Origin: RGIG1995 sp045652425
GTDB lineage: Bacteria > Bacillota > Clostridia > Oscillospirales > CAG-272
DNA: 64,000 nucleotides
Direction: 5' to 3'
Assembly (NCBI GenBank): GCA_045652425.1
Contig: JAZRUG010000011.1
Location: 1 to 64,000, forward strand
The notes under the pieces are model-generated. The model saw only the letters and a program-made list of their open reading frames with translations. It made no database searches and was not told the DNA's origin. Each line of letters starts with the position of its first letter. The stretch's first letter is position 1. Position numbers and translations under genes: made by a program. Below, one piece after another: positions 41,952 to 50,099 of this stretch.

Positions 41952-42874
41952 TCAAAGTCCACCAGCTTTCTGAATAAATCGTCCATAAGAATGTTTCTGT
42001 TAATTCTGTAGACGTAAGTCATAAGATGGCGTCTATTGTCGTATGAATAGTGGTGGTCGTATTGGGGGAGGGGAGCGTGTATAAGATTACTTGACATAAA
42101 TTTATCGTTTTCATTGAGCAACCAAGCAATTGCAGTAACGTCCCAAAGCGGTTTTGCCCAGGGCATACCTGCGGCAATGGATTCGCCTTTCTTTACAAGC
42201 TTATATATAAGATAGTCGCATAGTTGGTTTTTTCCGCCAAGCCAATGCTTCAGCTCCCATTCAGATGTAGTAAATTCGCTTACTACGCCAATGCAGGGAA
42301 GTTGTACTAAGGGAACGCCGCAGCCGAAAACGATTCTTGCTGCCGCTATATCTTGGCGCATATTATATTCTGCTGTGTCGGGCATGTGCTGTGCGTGTCC
42401 GCCAAGCCATACAACGACGCAGTTTTCCTTTATATTAGGGTTTTTCAAAATTGCAGAAGCGACGTTTGTTATAGCCCCTATAGCAATTATATAAAGAGGA
42501 TTTTCAGGAGAATAGCTGTTTGCAAGTTCTGCCATAAAATCTGCCGCAGGAGATTCTACGGGCGTATTTTCATCGGGAAGATAAATCTTTGAGCCCATAT
42601 AAACTTTGTCGTTCATATCTTCGCGTTTTGCAAGTTTTAATATGTTGAAGATTTCATTATAACTGTTTATAACACCCTCTTCGGGAGTTTTTGTTTTTCC
42701 GGGACCTGAATAGGGAGCCGCGCAGATACCCTTTATATTTAATTTATCCTCGCATTTCAGCATATAGGCAAGTGCAACCTGATCGTCTGCTTCGTTGAAC
42801 GTGTCGGTATCGAGAACAACATCTACTTTACCTGATGGAACAGATAGATTTTTTAAAAATTGTTCGTGTGTCAT
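41948..42874 (-). CDS. Nucleoside hydrolase (inosine-uridine preferring type)
   Basis: 308 residues. The N-terminal calcium-binding motif VVLDTDTFNEADDQVAL is the family's DTDxxxDD variant. A mid-protein IIAIGAITNVASAI strand and a C-terminal WDVTAIAWLL with the calcium-ligand Asp complete the active site. It cleaves ribonucleosides to base and ribose. First gene of a two-gene ribose salvage operon. The insertion of Glu in the DTDTFNEADD motif, compared with DTDPGIDD, is a noticeable variation. Confidence 0.88.
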   Translation of the reverse strand: MTHEQFLKNLSVPSGKVDVVLDTDTFNEADDQVALAYMLKCEDKLNIKGICAAPYSGPGKTKTPEEGVINSYNEIFNILKLAKREDMNDKVYMGSKIYLPDENTPVESPAADFMAELANSYSPENPLYIIAIGAITNVASAILKNPNIKENCVVVWLGGHAQHMPDTAEYNMRQDIAAARIVFGCGVPLVQLPCIGVVSEFTTSEWELKHWLGGKNQLCDYLIYKLVKKGESIAAGMPWAKPLWDVTAIAWLLNENDKFMSSNLIHAPLPQYDHHYSYDNRRHLMTYVYRINRNILMDDLFRKLVDFE

Positions 42875-42905
42875 AATATTAACTCCCTATAAATCTATTA
42901 TAGAC

Positions 42906-42934
42906 ATTATAGCAAGCTTTTGAAAAAAATACAA
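42906..42934 (-). promoter_or_regulatory. Promoter of the nucleoside hydrolase/ribokinase operon
   Basis: Minus strand TTGTAT (42934-42929), 17 bases, TATAAT (42911-42906). Confidence 0.7.
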
Positions 42935-43077
42935 TATTAAATGCTAATAGTTTTACGCTAACTCAAACCAAAATCAACAACAATGTATAAAATTACTAAA
43001 AAATTATGCTCTTGTGGTTTTAGCAAAGCATATTTTTTGTGTAAAAATGAGATTTAGAAAAAATCACGCAAACCCTC

Positions 43078-43106
43078 TTTACAATCACGTGACCGTGTGG
43101 TATAAT
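43078..43106 (+). promoter_or_regulatory. Promoter of the DUF1836-NfeD-flotillin group
   Basis: TTTACA (43078-43083), 17 bases, TATAAT (43101-43106), with GGGGGGAT ribosome site downstream. The rest of the 42875-43133 spacer shows nothing further. Confidence 0.75.
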
Positions 43107-43133
43107 GATATCGTAAACAAAAGGGGGGATTCA

Positions 43134-43691
43134 ATGGTTAAGGTTTTACCGGGAACTACGATTGAAATTTCTGAATTAAATAAAGGTATATCAAGAACTT
43201 TGTTTGACGGCATATTTGCGGCGGGGGGGATAACTCTTTCGCAGGTATCGGTTATGACGGGACTTGAACCTTATATGATACAAAACTGGGTAAAAAGGGG
43301 ATTTGTATCATCTCCCCAAAAAAGACAGTATTCAAAAGACCAGTTTGCAAGAATAGTAACTCTGAATATGCTTAAAGAATCTTTGCAGCTTGATAAAATC
43401 TGCGATATGCTTTCCTATATAAACGGTGCGTTAGATGATGAGAGCGATAATCTTATCGGTGACAGCGAATTATATCACAAGTACGTTGACCTTGTTGCAG
43501 AAAGCAAAGGCGGTATAATTACTGACAGCAAAGCTATTGCAAAGGCAGTTGAAAGTGCTGCAAAGGAGTATGAGGAGCCTATTCCGGGAGCAAGACAAAG
43601 GCTTATTAAGATATTGCAAGTAATGACTTATGCCCATTATGCGTCGATATCGCGCAAAGCGGCAGAGGAAATACTTTCAAGATTAAACTAA
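43134..43691 (+). CDS. DUF1836 domain protein, probable DNA-binding regulator
   Basis: 185 residues. A MerR-like HTH is seen at ITLSQVSVMTGLEPYMIQNWVKRG, followed by KRQYSKDQFARIVTLNML, the DUF1836 pattern. The C-terminal half is helical and may dimerise. Start 43134 has a strong GGGGGGAT site; the longer frame to 43014 crosses the promoter. It is followed 32 bases later by the NfeD gene and may control the flotillin group. Ligand and targets unknown. Confidence 0.8.
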   Translation: MVKVLPGTTIEISELNKGISRTLFDGIFAAGGITLSQVSVMTGLEPYMIQNWVKRGFVSSPQKRQYSKDQFARIVTLNMLKESLQLDKICDMLSYINGALDDESDNLIGDSELYHKYVDLVAESKGGIITDSKAIAKAVESAAKEYEEPIPGARQRLIKILQVMTYAHYASISRKAAEEILSRLN

Positions 43692-43723
43692 TATATATAA
43701 TTACTTTGGAGGATGTGTTTTTT

Positions 43724-44353
43724 ATGAGTAATTGGTGGGATTCATTGAGTTTGGTTTCGCAAATATTTGCTTTAATAGCTATTCCGACAACAGGTGTTTT
43801 GCTTATACAGACTATACTTATGTTGATAGGAATAGGCATGGATTCGGGCGCTGATTTTGATGGAGACATTGATGCTGATATTGATTCCGGCGACGGAATC
43901 TTTGGAGACGGCGAAATAGACAGTGATATTGATCCTACGGGGCTGGATTCCTTGCGAGTCTTTACCGTAAGAGGCATAATAGCGTTTTTGGTCGTGTTCG
44001 GCTGGACAGGTTTTATGCTTGACAGAGCGAATTTGTCTCTTGGATTAATAATACCTATAGCGGCTGTCGCAGGTTTCATTATGATGTACATATTGGCTAT
44101 TCTTATGAAAAGCATAATGAAACTGAGAAATGACGGAAATCTTGATAACAGAAATGCGCTCGGTACTTCGGGTAGAGTATATCTTACAATTCCCGCATCA
44201 AGAAGTGGAGAGGGAAAGGTTAACGTATTGTTGCAGGGCTCATACGTAGAAAGAGACGCTGTAACAGATGAAGAAGAGGCTATACCTACAGGAGCTGAAA
44301 TAGTTGTCGTCGGTATAAGCGGTCAGACCACACTGGTCGTCAAGAAAAAATAA
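43724..44353 (+). CDS. NfeD-like membrane protein (YuaF type)
   Basis: 209 residues. Three membrane segments (SQIFALIAIPTTGVLLIQTI, then two near 90-135) surround a highly acidic loop rich in DGDIDADIDSGDGI. The C-terminal soluble OB-fold domain is typical of NfeD (GTSGRVYLTIPASRSGEGKVNV). NfeD partners flotillin in membrane microdomains; it is followed by the flotillin gene after 48 bases. GGAGG upstream of ATG 43724 decides the start. Confidence 0.88.
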   Translation: MSNWWDSLSLVSQIFALIAIPTTGVLLIQTILMLIGIGMDSGADFDGDIDADIDSGDGIFGDGEIDSDIDPTGLDSLRVFTVRGIIAFLVVFGWTGFMLDRANLSLGLIIPIAAVAGFIMMYILAILMKSIMKLRNDGNLDNRNALGTSGRVYLTIPASRSGEGKVNVLLQGSYVERDAVTDEEEAIPTGAEIVVVGISGQTTLVVKKK

Positions 44354-44401
44354 GGAACCAATAAAAGTTCAAATAAATAATTATATTAGGAGGATTTTCT
44401 A

Positions 44402-45853
44402 ATGGGAGAAGGAGCTATCGTTCTCGTATCTGCTATCATTTTGATAGTATTGTCATTCGTTGTTTGGGCATGTTCAAGGTATAAGAAATGTCCGTCCGAT
44501 AAGATTATGGTCGTCTATGGTTCTATCGGTAAGAATAAAGACGGCACAAACAGAAGCGCGAAATGTATTCACGGCGGCGCAGAATTTGTAGTTCCCGTGT
44601 TTCAGTCGTATGCATTCCTTGATTTGACTCCTATTTCGATTCAGGTTGACCTCAAGAATGCGCTTTCAAAGCAGAATATCCGTATTGACGTCCCTTCAAG
44701 ATTTACTGTTGGAATATCCACCGAAACCGGAGTAATGCAGAATGCGGCTGAACGTTTGCTCGGACTTCAGCTTTCCGAAATTCAGGAATTGGCGAAAGAT
44801 ATTATCTTCGGTCAGCTTCGTTTGATTATAGCTACTATGGATATCGAAGAAATCAACACAGACAGAGATAAGTTTTTGGCGGCTGTCAGCAGTAACGTTG
44901 AAACAGAGCTTAAGAAGATCGGTCTTCGTCTCATCAACGTAAACGTAACCGATATCAGCGACGAATCGGGATACATATCGGCTCTCGGTAAAGAAGCAGC
45001 TGCAAAGGCTATCAACGATGCGAAGAAGAGCGTTGCCGAAAGAGAAAGAGACGGTTCGATAGGTGAAGCTAATGCGCACATGGATCAGCGTATTCAGGTT
45101 GCAAATGCATCTTCAATAGCTATCGAGGGTGAAAATGAAGCAAAGATGAAGATCGCGATGTCCGATGCGGCTTTGAAAGAAAAGCAGGCAGAGGCGTTGA
45201 GAATAGCTACTGCGGCAGAAAAAATCCAGTCCGCAAAAGCATTGGAAGAATCGTATTCGGCAGAGCAGGCGGCAGAAGAAGCGCGTCGTTCGCTTGAAAA
45301 AGCAACCCTTGAAGCAGATATTATCGTTAAGACAGAAGCTAAGAAGCGTCAGCTCGAGCTTGAAGCTGAGGCAGAAGCAGAACAGATCAGACGTAAGGCG
45401 CAGGGTGAAGCTGATGCTATCTATGCAAAGATGGAAGCTCAGGCACGCGGTGCTGAAGAGATACTCAGAAAACAGGCGGCAGGTTTTGCGGAGATCGTAA
45501 AATCGGCAAACGGTGATGCAGAAGCGGCTTTGAAGCTTTTGATCGCAGACAAGTTGGAAGACCTTATGCGTGTACAGGTTGACGCTATTAAGAATATTAA
45601 GATCGACAAGGTTACAGTATGGGACAGCGGCGCAAATGCTGACGGCAAGAGTGCAACCGCAGGCTTTTTGTCAGGCATGATGAAGTCGGTTCCCCCTCTT
45701 GAAGAGGTATTCGCATTGGCAGGTATGCAGCTTCCCGATATGCTCGGTAAGAAGATAGAAGAGCCCGCTGTTATTGCAGAACCTGAAGTAACACCTGCTG
45801 TAATCGTTGAAGAACCTGAAACAGCAGAAAGCGAAACTGAAGTTGCTGAATAA
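44402..45853 (+). CDS. floT: Flotillin family protein (SPFH domain)
   Basis: 483 residues. An N-terminal membrane hairpin segment (IVLVSAIILIVLSFVVWA) is followed by an SPFH/PHB domain to about residue 200. A long Ala/Glu-rich coiled coil (about 200-360: EAEAEAEQIRRKAQGEADAI) precedes an acidic, Pro-rich tail. Flotillins scaffold membrane microdomains and affect fluidity and signalling complexes. The preceding nfeD gene gives the standard NfeD-flotillin pair. The poly-acidic tail (EEPAVIAEPEVTPAVIVEEPE) is a local feature. Confidence 0.93.
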   Translation: MGEGAIVLVSAIILIVLSFVVWACSRYKKCPSDKIMVVYGSIGKNKDGTNRSAKCIHGGAEFVVPVFQSYAFLDLTPISIQVDLKNALSKQNIRIDVPSRFTVGISTETGVMQNAAERLLGLQLSEIQELAKDIIFGQLRLIIATMDIEEINTDRDKFLAAVSSNVETELKKIGLRLINVNVTDISDESGYISALGKEAAAKAINDAKKSVAERERDGSIGEANAHMDQRIQVANASSIAIEGENEAKMKIAMSDAALKEKQAEALRIATAAEKIQSAKALEESYSAEQAAEEARRSLEKATLEADIIVKTEAKKRQLELEAEAEAEQIRRKAQGEADAIYAKMEAQARGAEEILRKQAAGFAEIVKSANGDAEAALKLLIADKLEDLMRVQVDAIKNIKIDKVTVWDSGANADGKSATAGFLSGMMKSVPPLEEVFALAGMQLPDMLGKKIEEPAVIAEPEVTPAVIVEEPETAESETEVAE

Positions 45854-45900
45854 GCCTTCCGGAGTATATATTAACGGCGGATAAACAGCAATACAAACAT

Positions 45901-45938
45901 CACCTCTCCGCCGTAAAAAGCGGAGAGGTGAATTATTT
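45901..45938 (+). terminator. Terminator after the flotillin gene
   Basis: Stem CACCTCTCCGC/GCGGAGAGGTG followed by AATTATTTTG. Confidence 0.65.
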
Positions 45939-45959
45939 TGACAGAATGTAGGTGATTTA

Positions 45960-46511
45960 ATGAAAAAGGCATTTATACATATAACGGTCGCATCGGTACT
46001 TTCTTGGCTTGCCGTCTTAGTTTTTAATGTTATTTTACGTGCAATTGCAGGGAGTATTGAGAATGAAATTGTAAATAATCTGTTTGGCGCTGTAATGTAC
46101 ACTGTACCTTTTTGCCTATGTTTGCTTTACGTTGAGCAAATACGGAACGGTCGAGGAGAGGATCTGTTTTTTGCAGACTATGAAAAAGAGAAATATACCT
46201 CAATGAAAAATGATATTTATAAGCTTATAAATTACGAAAAAGATTATTTAAAAGTATATTTGATGATTATTGCTACGTGTTTTGTCGTTAATTCTGTGTA
46301 CATTTATTTGCTGAATAATGTCCGTGTTTTCTTTTTAACTATGATTTACGCAGCTCCGCTTGGTTGGGCGGCTCTTTTCCCCTCGTCTATGGGAGTGATG
46401 ATGTCATTTGTTGGTTACTTATTTAGCGCAGTTGTTGTTCCATGCTTCTATTTTATTGTATTAGTTTTATACAGACGGTCTCTATACAGACGATATGAAA
46501 AAGAAAAATAG
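45960..46511 (+). CDS. Hypothetical four-segment membrane protein
   Basis: 183 residues with four hydrophobic segments (about 8-28, 38-60, 98-118, 128-170) and a charged cytoplasmic loop (GRGEDLFFADYEKEKYTSMKN). The C-terminus is basic (YRRSLYRRYEKEK). I do not recognise the family. Its ATG follows the flotillin terminator, so it may be only partly co-transcribed. Confidence 0.7.
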   Translation: MKKAFIHITVASVLSWLAVLVFNVILRAIAGSIENEIVNNLFGAVMYTVPFCLCLLYVEQIRNGRGEDLFFADYEKEKYTSMKNDIYKLINYEKDYLKVYLMIIATCFVVNSVYIYLLNNVRVFFLTMIYAAPLGWAALFPSSMGVMMSFVGYLFSAVVVPCFYFIVLVLYRRSLYRRYEKEK

Positions 46512-46528
46512 AAATAGAATTAATATAG

Positions 46529-46787
46529 ACGACCTCATCCGTCTCGGCAGCAAAGTGTTATAATTAATATAATTTGTACACTGCCTCGACACCTTCTCCC
46601 CCCGGAGAAGGTCTTTGTTTATACAGACTTTTTTAAAAGGTAGTTACAAGAAGGTGTTGAAGGTATAACGATTTTTTAATTAACGGAAAGATTGAACGCT
46701 GTACCTTCTCCGGTGGGAGAAGGTGTCGTACCGCAAGTAAACTTTGATTTTTTATTGTTCTTTATGCGGGGCGACGGATGAGGTCGT
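46529..46787. repeat. MITE-like element with nested inverted repeats
   Basis: A 259-bp non-coding element. Outer ends are perfect 15-bp inverted repeats, ACGACCTCATCCGTC (46529-46543) and GACGGATGAGGTCGT (46773-46787). Inner ends are CGACACCTTCTCC (46587-46599) and GGAGAAGGTGTCG (46716-46728), also perfect. No target duplication is evident. It separates the membrane-protein gene from the glycosyltransferase promoter. Confidence 0.75.
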
Positions 46788-46880
46788 TTTTATTTCTTTG
46801 CTTGAATCCACAATATAGGTCTGTCTCAAAAGCGAAAAATTACGCTAACCAGACAGCACATTTTTGTTTTAGTGGGTTTA

Positions 46881-46909
46881 TTGACAGTGGGCAAGATTTT
46901 GGCTATAAT
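46881..46909 (+). promoter_or_regulatory. Promoter of the glycosyltransferase-deacetylase pair
   Basis: TTGACA (46881-46886), 17 bases, TATAAT (46904-46909): both consensus. Confidence 0.9.
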
Positions 46910-46942
46910 TTAAAATAGCGTAATAAAAAAAGGAGAAACCGT

Positions 46943-47893
46943 ATGAAACCCGTACTTTATATCGTTATTCCATGTTACAACGAACAAGAGGTACTGCCAA
47001 TAACAGCGCCTATGTTTTTAAATAAGATTAATAGCTTATCTGAAGCAGGGAAGATTTCCGAGGATAGCAGAGTTCTTTTCGTTAACGACGGAAGTCGTGA
47101 TAAAACTTGGGAGATTATTACCTCTTTGTCAGAGCAGGATAAAAGATATTGCGGTATTTGCCTTAGCCGTAACAGAGGACATCAAAATGCATTACTTGCA
47201 GGCCTTATGGAAGCAAAAGACAAGTGCGACATAACGATAAGCATTGACTGCGACGGACAGGACGATATAAACGCTATGGACAAAATGGTTGACGAGTATC
47301 ACAACGGTTGTGAAATAGTGTACGGCGTAAGAAGCAGCCGCGAGACCGATACTTTTTTCAAGAGAACTACCGCACAAGGCTTTTACAAGCTGATGTCGTC
47401 AATGGGGGTTGAAACTATATACAACCATGCAGACTACAGACTTATTTCATCAAAGGCATTAAAAGAATTTGCAAACTTTGAAGAAGTAAATATATTCCTT
47501 CGCGGTATGATTCCACTCGTGGGATTCAAAAGCACCTCTGTTTTTTATGAAAGAAAAGAAAGAATAGCGGGGGAAAGCCACTATCCTTTGAAAAAAATGT
47601 TGGCGTTGGCGTTTGACGGTATAACGAGCCTTTCCGTAAAGCCGATAAGGCTTATAACAGCCTTCGGAACTGTAGTTGCTCTGCTTAGCTTTATTGGCAT
47701 AATATGGTCTGTAATTGTTGCTTTAGTTGGTAAATCTGTTGCAGGTTGGGCATCTTTGACGAGTATATTGTGTTTCCTTGGTGGAGTACAGCTTATGAGC
47801 CTTGGAATTATCGGCGAATATGTCGGAAAGATATATCTTGAAACGAAAAAGAGACCGAGATTTATTATATCCGAAAGAACTGATAAAGAATAA
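46943..47893 (+). CDS. Family 2 glycosyltransferase (polyprenyl-phosphate type, GtrB/CsbB-like)
   Basis: 316 residues. A GT-A domain (YIVIPCYNEQEVL, FVNDGSRDKTW, LSRNRGHQNALLAGL, the DxD-like SIDCDGQDD) is followed by two C-terminal membrane segments (about 232-300). Such enzymes transfer glucose or another sugar to undecaprenyl phosphate for use outside the membrane. It is followed by a deacetylase-family gene 16 bases later, suggesting cell-surface glycan modification. Confidence 0.9.
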   Translation: MKPVLYIVIPCYNEQEVLPITAPMFLNKINSLSEAGKISEDSRVLFVNDGSRDKTWEIITSLSEQDKRYCGICLSRNRGHQNALLAGLMEAKDKCDITISIDCDGQDDINAMDKMVDEYHNGCEIVYGVRSSRETDTFFKRTTAQGFYKLMSSMGVETIYNHADYRLISSKALKEFANFEEVNIFLRGMIPLVGFKSTSVFYERKERIAGESHYPLKKMLALAFDGITSLSVKPIRLITAFGTVVALLSFIGIIWSVIVALVGKSVAGWASLTSILCFLGGVQLMSLGIIGEYVGKIYLETKKRPRFIISERTDKE

Positions 47894-47909
47894 TGAGGAA
47901 AAATGTAAA

Positions 47910-48623
47910 ATGAGTTTTTTTGAGAGAACAGGAAAATTAAAGGCTATTACTTTTAGTTATGACGACGGTGTAACGCAGGATATACAGCTCGTAAATCTTT
48001 TGAATAAATACGGACTTAAATGTACCTTTAATATAAATTCGGAAAGAATTGCACATCGCGGTATGCTTATAAGAGAAAATAAGGGGATTTCATATTACAA
48101 GCTATTTCCCGAGGACGTAAAAAAAGTATATGAAGGGCATGAGGTTGCCGCACATACTTTGAATCACCCATTATTGCCAGGCATTGCTGACGACAACGAA
48201 GTTATAAGACAGGTAGAGCAAGATAGGCTTAACTTGTCCGAGCTTATGGGCTATGAAGTTGTAGGAATGGCATACCCCGGCGGCGGTAAGAACAATGATG
48301 ACCGTGTTGCCGAGTTAATAAAAAACAATACAGGTGTAAAATATGCCCGTACTATAACTAATACCGATAGCTTTGATGTTCAGACCAATCTTTACCGTTT
48401 TAAACCTAACGTATATCACGTTATGGAATATGACAGAATGATGGAAATGGGCAGACGGTTTATTGAGCTTGAAACGGACAAGCCGCAAATTTTCTATATC
48501 TGGGGACATGCTTACGAAATGGATTTTACGTCGGACAGATGGGTAAAGCTTGAAGAGTTTTTCAAACTTATAAGTAACAGAAACGATATTTTTTACGGCA
48601 CAAACAAAGAGGTGCTTTTGTAA
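47910..48623 (+). CDS. Polysaccharide deacetylase family protein
   Basis: 237 residues with the NodB/CE4-like fold: ITFSYDDGVTQD at the N-terminus (catalytic and metal Asp pair), HEVAAHTLNHP (metal His), GMAYPGG and IWGHAYEMD. No signal peptide, unlike secreted deacetylases, so substrate and site are uncertain. An upstream frame extends into the glycosyltransferase gene; ATG 47910 after TGAGGA is preferred. A deletion remnant of a close relative lies at 40972. Confidence 0.85.
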   Translation: MSFFERTGKLKAITFSYDDGVTQDIQLVNLLNKYGLKCTFNINSERIAHRGMLIRENKGISYYKLFPEDVKKVYEGHEVAAHTLNHPLLPGIADDNEVIRQVEQDRLNLSELMGYEVVGMAYPGGGKNNDDRVAELIKNNTGVKYARTITNTDSFDVQTNLYRFKPNVYHVMEYDRMMEMGRRFIELETDKPQIFYIWGHAYEMDFTSDRWVKLEEFFKLISNRNDIFYGTNKEVLL

Positions 48624-48634
48624 ATATAAAAGCC

Positions 48635-48670
48635 GAGCGCGTATGGGCAAAGTCCATACGCGCTCTTACG
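48635..48670 (+). terminator. Terminator of the glycosyltransferase-deacetylase pair
   Basis: Perfect stem GAGCGCGTATGG/CCATACGCGCTC followed by TTACGTTTTT. Confidence 0.8.
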
Positions 48671-48673
48671 TTT

Positions 48674-48811
48674 TTATAACATTTGAATTATCCAATAAAT
48701 AATTCCGTAAACCACACTTGCTACAGTACCGTACATAATTACAGGGCCTGCGATAGTGAACATTTTTGTGCCAACTCCGAGTACCCAGCCTTCAGCTGCT
48801 GTCAATACAGG
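48674..48811 (-). pseudogene. 3' remnant of a spoVAC gene
   Basis: 46 minus-strand codons read PVLTAAEGWVLGVGTKMF and then TIAGPVIMYGTVASVVYG before a natural stop. This matches the C-terminal end of the intact SpoVAC at 49586 (PALDTKAEGWILGVGTKIF..., IMYGTVASVVYG) at about 70 percent identity. Upstream, similarity stops and the frame meets a TAA within about 20 codons. The remnant is thus the decayed tail of a second spoVAC copy. The divergence between copies argues against a recent duplication. Confidence 0.8.
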
Positions 48812-48834
48812 GTGCAGTATTTTTAATAAAGCAC

Positions 48835-48863
48835 TTGAAATGTTATCGATTTTGTGTTAGAAT
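48835..48863 (+). promoter_or_regulatory. Promoter of the structured RNA / 154-residue gene
   Basis: TTGAAA (48835-48840), 17 bases, TAGAAT (48858-48863). Transcription would begin near 48870, at the base of the large hairpin. Confidence 0.65.
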
Positions 48864-48868
48864 GATTG

Positions 48869-49032
48869 TGCGACACAACTTAATATTTAGACAAACTACA
48901 GAGGAAGTGTTTTTATTTTGGTAAAAACGCATTCTCCAGTTTTGACGTTCTCTTGTAGTTTGTCGAAAGTTGTGTCGCAGCAATCGGAGTTATGCGTTTT
49001 TCAGTGCGTAGCTTCGGCTGCGCACTTTTTAT
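48869..49032 (+). ncRNA. Putative structured small RNA with terminator
   Basis: TGCGACACAACT (48869-48880) pairs perfectly with AGTTGTGTCGCA (48968-48979), and GACAAACTACA (48890-48900) with TGTAGTTTGTC (48954-48964): 23 bp in two helices separated by an internal loop. An apical hairpin GTTTTT/AAAAAC lies inside. A terminator-like hairpin AGTGCGTAGC-TTCG-GCTGCGCACT (49003-49026) with TTTTT follows. A promoter precedes. It could be an independent RNA of about 160 nt, or a leader/attenuator of the 49090 gene, or the inverted repeats of a small element. Family not recognised. Confidence 0.6.
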
Positions 49033-49089
49033 TTGTGATTACGCAAATTTAAGAGTTAAAACCATTTATACATAAGGAGAGATTATGGT

Positions 49090-49554
49090 ATGAAAAAAAT
49101 TACAGAAACAGAATACTACAAAAAATGGTATGCTCAAATTGAGGAGAGTGAACTAAAAAAAATTGATTTCGAGAGGGTGTTACGAGAATATCACAAACTG
49201 ACAGAAGCATTAGAAAAAAATGAAGTAACCTTTGAAGAGAAAGCTATCCTATTTGCCCGCTGTATTCATAACTATCAACTGAAATCCCCGAGCCAAGCAA
49301 TTTATCCTGATTTTAGTGAGTTTAATGTTGGACAGATTGATGCAGATACATGGGAGATTTCTGGATACTGTGATGCACCAAACAGCTATGGTGCATTGAC
49401 CAGAGATAACTTTAATGTATGTATTCAGTATGCTGACGAGGAATTCAAATATTTTGTTCCAAAAAGCAAAATTCACAACACTATGATTGGTGTCGCTGTA
49501 GTTTTTGGCTTTATTGCTGTTGGCGTGTTGTTTCCTATACTTGCTATACTATAA
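49090..49554 (+). CDS. Small protein of unknown function with C-terminal membrane anchor
   Basis: 154 residues. The N-terminal 70 residues are charged and helical (ESELKKIDFERVLREYHKL, TEALEKNEVTFEEKAILF). A strand-rich middle contains two Cys, and one membrane segment closes the protein (MIGVAVVFGFIAVGVLFPIL). It is a tail-anchored or C-in membrane protein. AGGAGA precedes the start. I do not recognise it. It is inserted, with the structured RNA, between a spoVAC remnant and the intact spoVAC, which suggests acquisition. Confidence 0.75.
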   Translation: MKKITETEYYKKWYAQIEESELKKIDFERVLREYHKLTEALEKNEVTFEEKAILFARCIHNYQLKSPSQAIYPDFSEFNVGQIDADTWEISGYCDAPNSYGALTRDNFNVCIQYADEEFKYFVPKSKIHNTMIGVAVVFGFIAVGVLFPILAIL

Positions 49555-49585
49555 TGAAAAGAGGGGCAATTAGATAATGCCCCTC

Positions 49586-50029
49586 TTAAAATAACGTCGT
49601 TATCAAATAAAAAACACCATAAACAACACTCGCCACTGTGCCGTACATAATTACAGGGCCTGCGATAGTAAATATTTTTGTTCCTACACCGAGTATCCAC
49701 CCCTCTGCTTTTGTGTCAAGGGCGGGGGATACAACGGCGTTTGCAAAGCCTGTTATTGGAACGAGCGTACCTGCACCCGCGTGTTTTGCGAGTTTGTCGA
49801 ACAGTCCAAGCCCCGTAAACAAAGCGGTGAGAAAGATAAGTGTTACCGGAACCAATATCTTTACGGTCTCTTCTTTTATATCCAACTTCAAATAGAAGTT
49901 AAAAAGAAGCTCCGCAAATGTACATATCAGTCCGCCGACAACGAATGCTTTTATACAGTCAAGCAGTATAGGTGATTTTTTCGCTGTTTTGTCCGCATAT
50001 TTTTGGTATGCGCTTTTTTTATTTGCCAT
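49586..50029 (-). CDS. spoVAC: Stage V sporulation protein AC (SpoVAC)
   Basis: 147 residues, about four membrane segments. Family segments: AYQKYADKTAKKSPILLDCIKAF, GGLICTFAELL, HAGAGTLVPITGFANAVVSPAL and AGPVIMYGTVASVVYGV. SpoVAC is a mechanosensitive-channel-like subunit of the SpoVA dipicolinate transporter. It lies nearly 9 kb from spoVAD-spoVAE although these genes usually form one operon. A CATACTG element at about 50069-50075 on the minus strand could be a sigma-G -10. Its distal end is duplicated as a decayed copy at 48674. Confidence 0.94.
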   Translation of the reverse strand: MANKKSAYQKYADKTAKKSPILLDCIKAFVVGGLICTFAELLFNFYLKLDIKEETVKILVPVTLIFLTALFTGLGLFDKLAKHAGAGTLVPITGFANAVVSPALDTKAEGWILGVGTKIFTIAGPVIMYGTVASVVYGVFYLITTLF

Positions 50030-50099
50030 AATTTTTTGCCTTTCAAAAAATACTGTTTGAATACAGTATGCTCAAAGTTTAGGCGTTTTATAAAAAATT

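Noticed and set aside
46512..46942. CRISPR-like or tandem repeat array
   Set aside because: The repeats are nested inverted pairs with unequal spacing, not regularly spaced direct repeats.
48869..48979. Terminal inverted repeats of an insertion sequence
   Set aside because: The arms enclose less than 90 bases and no transposase; promoter and terminator placement fit an RNA better. Kept as an alternative in the finding.
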